Made by a program: the position numbers and the translations under genes. The notes below the pieces were generated by a model. The model was not told the DNA's origin and did not search any database. It saw nothing but the letters and a program-made list of their open reading frames with translations. Of a stretch of 64,000 bases of DNA, positions 18,637 through 26,030 are shown piece by piece (position 1 is the first letter of the stretch; each line of letters begins with the position of its first letter). The DNA is taken from the NCBI GenBank assembly GCA_963811225.1, contig CAWEQO010000004.1, positions 124,001 to 188,000 of the forward strand, written 5' to 3'. This DNA is from CAWEQO01 sp963811225 (GTDB taxonomy: Bacteria; Chloroflexota; Anaerolineae; Anaerolineales; Anaerolineaceae).

Positions 18637-19614
18637 ATGCTGCGAGCGTTTTTCAATTCATTATCGAAGGCAGCCTGGGCGAAGCGCATGGTCAGTAACT
18701 GGGGCTTCGCCTGGCGCAGCGCGTCTCAATTCGTGGCCGGGGAAAGCATTGGGGATGCCATGCAGGTGTTGGATGCGCTCAACGCCCAGGGCATCTCCGG
18801 TTCACTGGACCATTTAGGCGAGAACACGCGCAGCCCGGAGGAAGCGATCCGGGCTGCCGATGAGGTCCTGGCGCTGCTGCAGGCGATTGCCCGGCCCGGC
18901 GCGCATGCTCAACTGGGCATGCGCGCCAACGTCAGCGTCAAGCTGAGCCAATTAGGGCTGCTCTTAGATGAAGACCTGTGCCGCCAGAACCTGCAGAAGA
19001 TCCTTGAATCGGCTCAAGACCTGAGGGCCTTCGTGCGCCTGGATATGGAGGATTCCACGCTGACTCAGGCCACCCTGGATACCTACCTGTGGGCCCGTCG
19101 CCAGAGCTTCGACAACTTGGGCGTGGTAATCCAGGCTTATCTATATCGCAGCGAAGCCGATTTAAAGATGCTGGGCGAGATTGGGGCGAAGGTGCGCCTG
19201 TGCAAGGGCGCTTACCGCGAGCCGCCGGAAGTGGCTTTCTCGCGCAAGCAGGATGTGGACGCTAACTTCGACCATCTGTGCGAGCTGCTGATGCAGAATG
19301 CCCTGGCGCAAGGCGCGCCGGAGGCCAGCTCGGACGGGCGCATCCCACCCATCCCGGCCATCGCCACTCACGACCCCCAACGCATTCAATTCGCCCAAGA
19401 GACCGCCAAACGCCTGCGCCTGCCGAAAAACGCTCTGGAGTTCCAGATGCTGTACGGCATCCGCCGCGATCTGCAAGGATCGCTGGCTGCGCAGGGCTTC
19501 CCCACCCGGGTCTACGTGCCCTATGGCGACTACTGGTATCCGTACCTGATGCGCCGCCTGGCCGAGCGCCCGGCCAACGTGTGGTTTTTCCTGACGAACT
19601 TCTTGCGGCGCTAG
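18637..19614 (+). CDS. Proline dehydrogenase
   Basis: A 325-residue FAD-dependent proline dehydrogenase of the short monofunctional type, oxidising L-proline to pyrroline-5-carboxylate at the membrane and feeding electrons to quinone. The barrel motifs VSVKLSQLGLLLD near residue 107, FVRLDMEDST near residue 143, GVVIQAYLYRS near residue 173, VRLCKGAYREP near residue 194 and VYVPYGDYWYPYLMRRLAERP near residue 290 (RRxxER) match the family. ATG at 18637 with AGGGG upstream; an earlier in-frame ATG at 18577 is possible. No P5C dehydrogenase gene is in the window. The reading frame continues in phase past its TAG into the SDR gene. Confidence 0.92.
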   Translation: MLRAFFNSLSKAAWAKRMVSNWGFAWRSASQFVAGESIGDAMQVLDALNAQGISGSLDHLGENTRSPEEAIRAADEVLALLQAIARPGAHAQLGMRANVSVKLSQLGLLLDEDLCRQNLQKILESAQDLRAFVRLDMEDSTLTQATLDTYLWARRQSFDNLGVVIQAYLYRSEADLKMLGEIGAKVRLCKGAYREPPEVAFSRKQDVDANFDHLCELLMQNALAQGAPEASSDGRIPPIPAIATHDPQRIQFAQETAKRLRLPKNALEFQMLYGIRRDLQGSLAAQGFPTRVYVPYGDYWYPYLMRRLAERPANVWFFLTNFLRR

Positions 19615-19620
19615 TCTTTT

Positions 19621-20370
19621 CTGGAGCCAAACTTAACTCAACCCGAACCCACATTCCCCCTGGCAATTGTCACCGGCGCTGCTCACCGCCTGGGGCGGGC
19701 GATTGCACTGGGGTTGGCCCGGCACGGCTACGCCATCGGGCTGCACTATTTCCAATCCGAGCCGGCTGCGGCCGAGACCGCCGGAGAGATCGAAGCCCTT
19801 GGCGCGCCGGTTGTTCTGCTGCCTGCCGATCTGACCGACGAGCAGCAAATCGCGGCCCTGTTTGCGGAGGCGGCCCGGCTGCCTTTCCGGCTGCGCGTGC
19901 TGGTCAATTCGGCCGGGGTGATGCTGTCCGCCAATCTCCGCGAGATGCCTTCCGAGCAGTGGGACCTGTCCCTCGACCTCAATCTGCGCGCACCCTTCCT
20001 GTGCGCACAGCACGCCGCCCGGTTGATGGGAGGGGAGGGTGGTATCATTATCAACATCACCGACGCAGGCGACCAGCGCGCCTGGACCGGCTTCCCGGCT
20101 TACGTGGTCAGCAAAGCCGGTCTCGAGGCGCTCACCCGGCTGCTGGCGCGCACCCTGGCTCCACAGGTGCGCGTCAATGCGGTTGCGCCCGGGTTGATCC
20201 TCCCGGCGCCCGGCTTTCCAGAGGCGAACTGGCGGCGGCTGGTGGAGCGTTTGCCCCTGCAGCGCAGCGGCGACCCGCAAGAGGTTGTAAACGCGGTGGA
20301 ATTTTTGCTTCAAAACGAGTATATTACTGGTCAAACCATCGTCGTCGATGGTGGATACCAGCTGCTTTAA
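19621..20370 (+). CDS. Short-chain dehydrogenase/reductase, pteridine-reductase-like
   Basis: A Rossmann-fold SDR of about 249 residues. Visible are the nucleotide-binding TGAAHRLGRAIALGLA, NSAGVM near residue 100, the catalytic YVVSK near residue 162 and PLQRSGDPQEV plus VDGGYQLL at the end. The TGxxxRxG pattern resembles pteridine reductase/FolM-type SDRs, which reduce dihydropterins, but quinone or sugar substrates cannot be excluded. No ATG or GTG precedes the first motif. The frame opens with the proline dehydrogenase TAG at 19612, and CTG at 19621 is the most plausible start. TTG at 19714 would remove the cofactor site. No ribosome binding site is evident, so translational coupling to the upstream gene is likely. 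Confidence 0.85.
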   Translation: MEPNLTQPEPTFPLAIVTGAAHRLGRAIALGLARHGYAIGLHYFQSEPAAAETAGEIEALGAPVVLLPADLTDEQQIAALFAEAARLPFRLRVLVNSAGVMLSANLREMPSEQWDLSLDLNLRAPFLCAQHAARLMGGEGGIIINITDAGDQRAWTGFPAYVVSKAGLEALTRLLARTLAPQVRVNAVAPGLILPAPGFPEANWRRLVERLPLQRSGDPQEVVNAVEFLLQNEYITGQTIVVDGGYQLL

Positions 20371-20426
20371 GAAAGGATCGTGGAGATCGCACTGCTGACG
20401 CAGCTTGCGAGACGAATAGGAGGCGC

Positions 20427-21368
20427 ATGAATCGTTCGAAGCCTACTCCGGCTGTTCTGCTCGTCCGTTATGCACGCCCCTGGGCGCTGTTAGCGGGCAT
20501 CCTGCTGTATGCCTTGGGCGCCGGGATCGTTCACTACCTGGGTTATCCCATCGACTGGTCCATTTATTTTCTCGGCCAGGCGGTTGTGACCCTCTTGCAA
20601 TTGAGCAGTTATTATCTCAAAGAATATTACGATTTATTAGAACAACCCCTGCCTCCACGCCGGCCGCGTTCCCAACGCCCGCTGCGTGACGAACAGGGAG
20701 AACCCGAGCAGGAAACGCCAGCCGAGCTGCCCCGTTCGGCAGTGCTGCTGGCCGCATTCACCGTCTTGACCATCGGCGCGGTGATCACGGTCTTGCTGGT
20801 CACTCAGAACGCCATTACCCCGCCGGTGCTGGTCATCCTGGGGGTGGCCTTCCTGCTGGCCTTCTTCTATGCGGTTCCACCGATCCGCCTGGTATATACC
20901 GGTTACGGCGAGCTGAGCCAGGCGATCTTGATCACCAACCTGTTCCCGGCCCTGGCGTACCTGTTCCAGACCGGCGAGCTGCACCGCCTGATCGGGATGC
21001 TGACGTTCCCGCTGACGGCCTTATACCTGGCGATGGCGCTCGCCCGGCAGCTGCCGAGCTACGCCGCCGACCTGCGCCGCAAACACCCCAGCCTGATGGT
21101 GCGGATGGGCTGGCAGCGCGGCATGTTCTTACACAACTTGCTGATCTTCTTCGCCTACCTGCTGTTAGGGCTGGCGGCCCTGCTTGGGCTGCCGTGGGGT
21201 CTGACCTGGCCGGTGCTGCTGGCCTTGCCGGTTGGGCTGTTCCAGGTCTGGCAGATGAGCCGTATTTCCGCCGGCGCGCCGCCCAGCTGGCGTTTGCTGA
21301 CCATCTCGGCAATTGCGCTGGTGGGCATCACGGCTTACTTGATCAATTTAGCCTTATGGACGAGTTGA
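20427..21368 (+). CDS. UbiA-superfamily prenyltransferase-like membrane protein
   Basis: A 313-residue multi-pass membrane protein resembling UbiA/MenA prenyltransferases, which attach polyprenyl chains to aromatic acceptors in quinone synthesis. It has about eight hydrophobic segments. The first Asp-rich motif is degenerate (SYYLKEYYD near residue 61 in place of NxxxDxxxD). The second aligns with SYAADLRRKHPSLMVRMG near residue 210, where MenA has a RDxxxDxxxGKRTL-like loop. An acidic stretch between helices (DEQGEPEQETPAEL) is unusual. ATG with AATAGGAGGCGC upstream. The moeA gene begins three bases after the stop. Because metal-binding Asp residues are missing, enzymatic activity is uncertain. 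Confidence 0.7.
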   Translation: MNRSKPTPAVLLVRYARPWALLAGILLYALGAGIVHYLGYPIDWSIYFLGQAVVTLLQLSSYYLKEYYDLLEQPLPPRRPRSQRPLRDEQGEPEQETPAELPRSAVLLAAFTVLTIGAVITVLLVTQNAITPPVLVILGVAFLLAFFYAVPPIRLVYTGYGELSQAILITNLFPALAYLFQTGELHRLIGMLTFPLTALYLAMALARQLPSYAADLRRKHPSLMVRMGWQRGMFLHNLLIFFAYLLLGLAALLGLPWGLTWPVLLALPVGLFQVWQMSRISAGAPPSWRLLTISAIALVGITAYLINLALWTS

Positions 21369-21371
21369 ACG

Positions 21372-22610
21372 ATGCCTGAATTTTTAGAGTTACTGCCTCC
21401 CGGTGAAGCGCTGGCTTTACTGCTGAAAAACCTGCCCGAGTCTTCGCCGCAGGTGGAACTGGTCCCCACCGCCGGGGCGCTCGGACGGGTCACCGCCCAG
21501 GCGATCGTCTCGCCGGAAGCGCTGCCGGCCTTCCCGCGCAGCACCGTCGACGGTTACGCTGTGCGAGCCGGCGACACCTACGGCGCCAGCGACGCCTTAC
21601 CCGCCTACCTGACCCTGATCGGCGAGGTGCCGATGGGCGAACCGGCCACCATGACCGTTGGGCCCGGGCAAGCAATTTTGATCCACACCGGTGGGATGCT
21701 GCCGGGTGTCGCGGATGCGGTATTAATGCTGGAGCATACCCAGGTGGCCCGACCGGGCGAGCTGGAGGTTTTCAAAGCCGTGGGATCCGGGGAGAACATC
21801 CTGGATGCCGGGGAAGACGTCGCCCCCGGGCAAGAGGTGCTGCCCGCCGGGGTGCGCCTGCGACCGGCCGAGATCGGTGGGATGCTCGCGCTTGGGCTGC
21901 TCGAAGCGCCGGTGGCGCGCCTGCCGCGCGTAGGCGTACTCTCCAGCGGCGACGAAGTCGTCGATCCGGGTGAAACACCCACCCCCGGTCAGGTGCGCGA
22001 TATCAACAGCTACACCCTCAGCGCCCTGATCCAGTCGGAGGGCGGGCAAGCGGTGCGCTACGGCATCGCCCCGGATGAAGCCGGACCCTTGCGCGCCAAA
22101 ATGCAGCGGGCCCTGGGCGAATGCGATGCCGTGATCGTCACCGCCGGGTCATCGGCCAGCGCCCGCGACCTGACCGCACAAGTGGTCAACAGCCTGGGTC
22201 AGCCGGGTGTGCTGGTGCATGGCGTCAACGTCCGGCCGGGCAAGCCCACCATCCTGGCAGTCTGCAACGGTAAGCCGGTCATCGGCCTGCCGGGGAACCC
22301 GGTCAGCGCACTGGTCATCGCCGGGCTGTTCGTCTCCCCGCTGGTGCGGCGCTTGCTGGGCATCTCCGACAGGGGGCGGCCCCAACCGGTGGTCACGGCC
22401 CGGCTCATGGTCAATCTGGCCTCGGTGGCCGGTCGTGAGGATTGGATCCCGGTCCGTCTGGCGTCGACGGACGAGGGCTACCAGGCCGACCCGATCTTTT
22501 TCAAGAGCAACCTGATCTTTTCCCTGGCCCGCGCCGACGGCCTGCTGCATATTCAACCCAACTCGACCGGTCTCAGCACCGGCGAGACGGTGAAAGTTTA
22601 TTTGTTATAG
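21372..22610 (+). CDS. moeA: Molybdopterin molybdenumtransferase MoeA
   Basis: A 412-residue MoeA, which inserts molybdate into adenylylated molybdopterin to make the molybdenum cofactor. Motifs are PAFPRSTVDGYAV near residue 54, GGMLPGVADAVLMLEHT near residue 107, GVLSSGDEVVDPGETPTPGQVRDINSY near residue 187, AGSSASARD near residue 257 and GLPGNPVSALV near residue 311. The GD residue order in TVDGYA and SSGDE is as in active enzymes, although the usual GG of GGxSxGxxD is replaced by AGSSASARD. It is adjacent to a second MoeA with an extra domain. This pairing is seen in archaea and Chloroflexota. Confidence 0.92.
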   Translation: MPEFLELLPPGEALALLLKNLPESSPQVELVPTAGALGRVTAQAIVSPEALPAFPRSTVDGYAVRAGDTYGASDALPAYLTLIGEVPMGEPATMTVGPGQAILIHTGGMLPGVADAVLMLEHTQVARPGELEVFKAVGSGENILDAGEDVAPGQEVLPAGVRLRPAEIGGMLALGLLEAPVARLPRVGVLSSGDEVVDPGETPTPGQVRDINSYTLSALIQSEGGQAVRYGIAPDEAGPLRAKMQRALGECDAVIVTAGSSASARDLTAQVVNSLGQPGVLVHGVNVRPGKPTILAVCNGKPVIGLPGNPVSALVIAGLFVSPLVRRLLGISDRGRPQPVVTARLMVNLASVAGREDWIPVRLASTDEGYQADPIFFKSNLIFSLARADGLLHIQPNSTGLSTGETVKVYLL

Positions 22611-22679
22611 TCAGGGATATCGTACGTTTGTCGACCCTGTCGAAAAACATACCATATTCCCGACATAAGAGATTTGCCA

Positions 22680-24653
22680 ATGTCTGTTTACTTACAAGAT
22701 ATCCCCCTGCCTGAAGCTCAGGCCCGCTTGCGCCAGTCCCTGGAAGAAGCCGGTTTGTGGGGCATCCTGGGAGCGGAAAGCATTCCGTTGGATGAGAACG
22801 CGATCGGGAGGGTGCTGGCCGAGCCGGTTTGGGCCAACCTATCGTCGCCGCATTACCACGCCTCGGCGATGGATGGCTTTGCCCTGCGCTCCGAGCGTAC
22901 CAGCGGCGCCATGCCGACCAGGCCGGTGACACTGCCGGTTGGGGAGGAGGCGGTATACGTCGACACCGGCGACCCGCTGCCCGATTGGGCGAATGCGGTT
23001 GTGCCGATCGAGCAAGTGGAAGCGCTCGATGAAGCGGGCCAACCTTCCGCCGAGAACCGCCAGCCGATCGCGGTCCGCCTGCGCGCCGCCCTGACGCCCT
23101 GGATGCACGTTCGCCCGATGGGCGAGGACATCGTCGCCACCCAACTGGTGCTGCCCGCCGGGCACACGCTGCGCCCGGTAGATTTGGGCGCCATCGCCGC
23201 CTCAGGACACCAGACAATCAACGTCAGCCGCCGTCCGAAAGTGGCCGTGCTGCCGACCGGCACCGAGCTGGTGCCGATTGGCCAAAAGGTGAAAAAGGGC
23301 GACATCATCGAGTACAACTCGGTGGTGCTGGCTGCCCAGGTGAAAACCTGGGGCGGCGAGCCCCACAGGCGGCCGATCACAGTCGATGTCTACGAGCAGA
23401 TCCGAGATCAAGTGCGTGCAGCCGCACAAGAGAACGACCTGGTGCTGCTGAACGCCGGTTCTTCGGCCGGGTCGGAGGATTTCTCCGCGCGGGTGGTGGA
23501 GGATCTGGGCGAGCTGCTGGTGCACGGCGTGGCGGTGCGACCGGGGCATCCGGTCATTCTGGGCATGCTGCACATCGAAGGGCCGGAGGGCCAATCGCGC
23601 CCGGTTCCGATCATCGGCGTGCCGGGTTACCCGGTCTCAGCCGCTCTGACCGGCGAGATCTTCGTCGAGCCGCTGCTGGCGGTCTGGCAGGGCAAAGCGC
23701 CGTCACAGCCGCAAACGATCGAGGCCACGCTGACTCGCAAGGTCACTTCACCGGCTGGGGACGACGATTACATGCGCGTGGTTGCCGGGCGTGTGGGGGA
23801 GCGTTTGCTGGCTGCGCCCCTGTCGCGCGGGGCGGGCGTGATCACCTCGTTGGTGCGGGCCGACGGCATCGTCGTGCTGCCTCGCGGCGTCCAAGGCCTG
23901 GAGGCCGGTTCTCCGGTCAAGGTGCGTCTGTACCGCTCCGTTGCCGAGCTGGAGAAGACCATCTTCGCCATCGGCTCCCACGATATGACCCTGGACCTGC
24001 TGGCACAGTTTCTCTCGGAACGCAACCGGCGGCTGGTTTCGGCCAACGTCGGCAGCCTGGGCGGGTTGGTGGCTCTGCGCCGGGGAGAGGCCCATATCGC
24101 AGGATCGCACCTGCTCGATCCACAGACCGGCGAATACAACCTCAGTTACATCCGGCAGTATTTGCCGGACGAGCCCGTGCGCCTGGTGACCTGGGTGGCC
24201 CGCGAGCAGTGCCTGCTGGTTCCGACCGGCAATCCCAAGGACATCCATGGACTGGAAGACCTGGTCCGCCCGGGGGTGACCTTCATTAACCGCCAGCGCG
24301 GGGCCGGGACGCGTGTTCTGCTGGACTACCACCTGCAGCAACTGGGCATCTCGCCCGAGCAGGTCAAAGGCTACCAGCAGGAGGAATACACCCACCTGGC
24401 CGTGGCGGCTGCGGTCGCATCGGGCCGAGCCGATACGGGCCTGGCGGTGACCGCTTCGGCTGTGGCGCTGGGTTTAGACTATGTGCCGCTGTTCCAAGAG
24501 CGCTACGACCTGGTGATTCCCTGCAAGCACTTGCAGGGAAGTCTGCTCGCCCCGCTGTTCGAACTCATGCAAGATCCGGCCTTCCGTCAGACCGCAGCCC
24601 AACTGCCCGGTTACGACATCTCGCAGATGGGCAAGGTCCAGCTAGAGTGCTAA
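22680..24653 (+). CDS. MoeA fused to a periplasmic-binding-protein-like domain
   Basis: A 657-residue two-domain protein. Residues 1 to about 420 form a MoeA unit (SSPHYHASAMDGFALRSERT, DTGDPLPDWANAVVPIE, VAVLPTGTELVPIG, LNAGSSAGSEDF, GVPGYPVSAALTGEIF). Residues about 425 to 657 form a type II PBP-like domain (IFAIGSHDMTLDLLAQFL, GSLGGLVALRRGEAHIAGSHLLD, FINRQRGAGTRVLLDYHL, VAAAVASGRADTGLAVTASAVALGLDYVPLFQERYDLVIP). It has no signal peptide, so the domain should be cytoplasmic. In known cases it is thought to sense or deliver molybdate or tungstate. ATG at 22680 chosen over a TTG two codons upstream; the ribosome binding site is weak. Confidence 0.92.
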   Translation: MSVYLQDIPLPEAQARLRQSLEEAGLWGILGAESIPLDENAIGRVLAEPVWANLSSPHYHASAMDGFALRSERTSGAMPTRPVTLPVGEEAVYVDTGDPLPDWANAVVPIEQVEALDEAGQPSAENRQPIAVRLRAALTPWMHVRPMGEDIVATQLVLPAGHTLRPVDLGAIAASGHQTINVSRRPKVAVLPTGTELVPIGQKVKKGDIIEYNSVVLAAQVKTWGGEPHRRPITVDVYEQIRDQVRAAAQENDLVLLNAGSSAGSEDFSARVVEDLGELLVHGVAVRPGHPVILGMLHIEGPEGQSRPVPIIGVPGYPVSAALTGEIFVEPLLAVWQGKAPSQPQTIEATLTRKVTSPAGDDDYMRVVAGRVGERLLAAPLSRGAGVITSLVRADGIVVLPRGVQGLEAGSPVKVRLYRSVAELEKTIFAIGSHDMTLDLLAQFLSERNRRLVSANVGSLGGLVALRRGEAHIAGSHLLDPQTGEYNLSYIRQYLPDEPVRLVTWVAREQCLLVPTGNPKDIHGLEDLVRPGVTFINRQRGAGTRVLLDYHLQQLGISPEQVKGYQQEEYTHLAVAAAVASGRADTGLAVTASAVALGLDYVPLFQERYDLVIPCKHLQGSLLAPLFELMQDPAFRQTAAQLPGYDISQMGKVQLEC

Positions 24654-24698
24654 TCTAACGATCGACCTTATAACCATCAATTCTTTTAGGAGGGAATG

Positions 24699-25169
24699 AT
24701 GCCAATCTCAGCCAACCAACCTGCTCCCGATTTCACGCTGCCCGATGAAAACGGGGAAACTCACAGCTTGTCCGATTATCGCGGCCAACCGGTGATCCTT
24801 TACTTCTATCCCAAAGACAACACCTCCGGCTGCACCACGGAAGCCTGCAACTTCCGCGATGATTACAGCGCTTATGAGGGTAAGAACGTCGCCATTTTAG
24901 GGGTCAGCCCCGACACCTCCAAGTCCCACGCCAACTTCAAGGCCAAGTACGATCTGCCTTTCACCCTGCTGGCAGACCCCGATCACGAGGTGGCGGAGAA
25001 GTACGGCGTGTGGGCTCAGAAGAAAATGATGGGACGCGAGTACATGGGCATTCTGCGCACCACCTTCTTGATCGACGCCAACGGCCAGATCGCCAGGGTA
25101 TTCGAGAACGTCAAACCCGCCGAACACAGCGCCGAGGTGCTGGCGACCCTGGGTCAGGTGCAGGCCTGA
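24699..25169 (+). CDS. bcp: Thioredoxin-dependent peroxiredoxin (Bcp/PrxQ)
   Basis: A 156-residue peroxiredoxin of the Bcp/PrxQ class that reduces hydrogen peroxide and organic peroxides using thioredoxin. The peroxidatic Cys45 lies in NTSGCTTEACNFRDD, and Cys50, five residues later, is the resolving cysteine typical of alpha2-linked PrxQ. PDFTLPDENGETHSLSDYRG and LYFYPKDNT are standard. Two adjacent ATGs exist; the second at 24699 stands five bases from AGGAGG and is preferred. It is monocistronic, ending before the convergent terminator at 25217-25260. It is cytoplasmic, with no signal peptide. Confidence 0.95.
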   Translation: MPISANQPAPDFTLPDENGETHSLSDYRGQPVILYFYPKDNTSGCTTEACNFRDDYSAYEGKNVAILGVSPDTSKSHANFKAKYDLPFTLLADPDHEVAEKYGVWAQKKMMGREYMGILRTTFLIDANGQIARVFENVKPAEHSAEVLATLGQVQA

Positions 25170-25216
25170 GATAAAAGGGTTGATGGCTTCCGGGTACTCA
25201 GGTCGTTAAATTAAAA

Positions 25217-25260
25217 ACCCCTACCACAGCTTATCGTAAGCGAAAAGCTGTGGTAGGGGT
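25217..25260. terminator. Convergent terminator, 16-bp stem
   Basis: ACCCCTACCACAGCTT pairs perfectly with its complement across a 12-base loop, with AAATTAAAA on the left, which gives a T-rich tract for minus-strand transcripts. It sits between bcp and the convergent Rrf2 gene. Confidence 0.75.
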
Positions 25261-25276
25261 CGTTCAGGCCGAGAAC

Positions 25277-25729
25277 TTATTCCACCGTCTGGTCCAGCGA
25301 AAAATCCACCGGAACAGGCAACGATTGGATCAGCATGGTCTCAAGCGTGACGCCGGCCAACTGCAGTACGATCTTTTGCTGCAGATCGTCCCAGACGATC
25401 CGGGTAGCGCAATCTTCCTCCCTGGGGCAACCTTCATCGTTGCAGTCCAGGCAGGGGTTGAGCATAATCGGACCTTCCAGCGCTTCAACGATTTGCAGGA
25501 CGGTTATATCATCTGCCGGCAGATTCAGCCGTAAGCCGCCGCGCGGCCCGGGGGTTGCTTTGATCAGACCGGCTTGCATCAGCGCATGAGCGATCTGGTG
25601 CATGAACGGCAACGGCATCTGCAGGCCTTCCGCGAGGGAAGCTGTCGATTGTGGACGGTTTTCTTTCTCGGCGGACAGGGCCACCATTAAATGGAGCCCG
25701 TAGTCGAGACGACGACTGATTCGAAACAT
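25277..25729 (-). CDS. Rrf2-family Fe-S transcription regulator
   Basis: A 150-residue Rrf2 protein. The N-terminal winged helix is visible in FRISRRLDYGLHLMVALSAE and MPLPFMHQIAHALMQAGLIKATPGPRGGLRL. The C-terminal half carries the cysteine cluster CLDCNDEGCPREEDC (four Cys), fitting an iron-sulfur-binding Rrf2 such as IscR, NsrR or RsrR, which sense cluster status, nitric oxide or redox state. The exact spacing does not decide between them. It is encoded divergently from a sensor kinase near the cytochrome oxidase operon. Its own promoter region has TTGACA on the minus strand and a GTGA-N6-TCAC palindrome. Confidence 0.9.
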   Translation of the reverse strand: MFRISRRLDYGLHLMVALSAEKENRPQSTASLAEGLQMPLPFMHQIAHALMQAGLIKATPGPRGGLRLNLPADDITVLQIVEALEGPIMLNPCLDCNDEGCPREEDCATRIVWDDLQQKIVLQLAGVTLETMLIQSLPVPVDFSLDQTVE

Positions 25730-26030
25730 AATTCACCTTGTATAAGCTAAAAAGAAACGGGGCACTGCTCTGAGTAAGCATACCGGAAATCGGTGCCCTG
25801 GCATAGTGACAAATATCACGTAGTTGTCGAGCAAACATCCAATATAGATGATTTTTGTCAATAGTAGGTATTTTTCGGTGACTTTTTTGATTGAGATTAG
25901 AGGTGGAAGACACTTCGGACGCATATTCCACCTGATTTCATCGTTTTGCAGGGCCTATTTCAATGCGAGCGGCTGCCGACTGACTGTTAGAATTCCGGAT
26001 AAATTTTGACTTATCGTGTAAAATTAGATT
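25730..26030. promoter_or_regulatory. Divergent regulatory region, Rrf2 gene / sensor kinase gene
   Basis: A 301-base AT-rich intergenic region. It contains a minus-strand TTGACA (plus coordinates 25856-25861) that could be the -35 box of the Rrf2 gene, and the dyad GTGACAAATATCAC at 25806-25819. On the plus side TTGACT near 26009 is a weak -35 candidate, with the kinase ATG only about 20 bases on. No open frame with a ribosome binding site was seen. Confidence 0.5.
25806..25819. promoter_or_regulatory. GTGA-N6-TCAC dyad (CRP/FNR-type operator candidate)
   Basis: GTGACAAATATCAC is a perfect GTGA/TCAC dyad with 6-base spacing, the half-site arrangement recognised by CRP/FNR-superfamily regulators. 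It lies about 77 bases upstream of the Rrf2 start, downstream of the TTGACA box on the same strand, a position suited to repression. A second copy is at 44987-45000. Confidence 0.45.
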
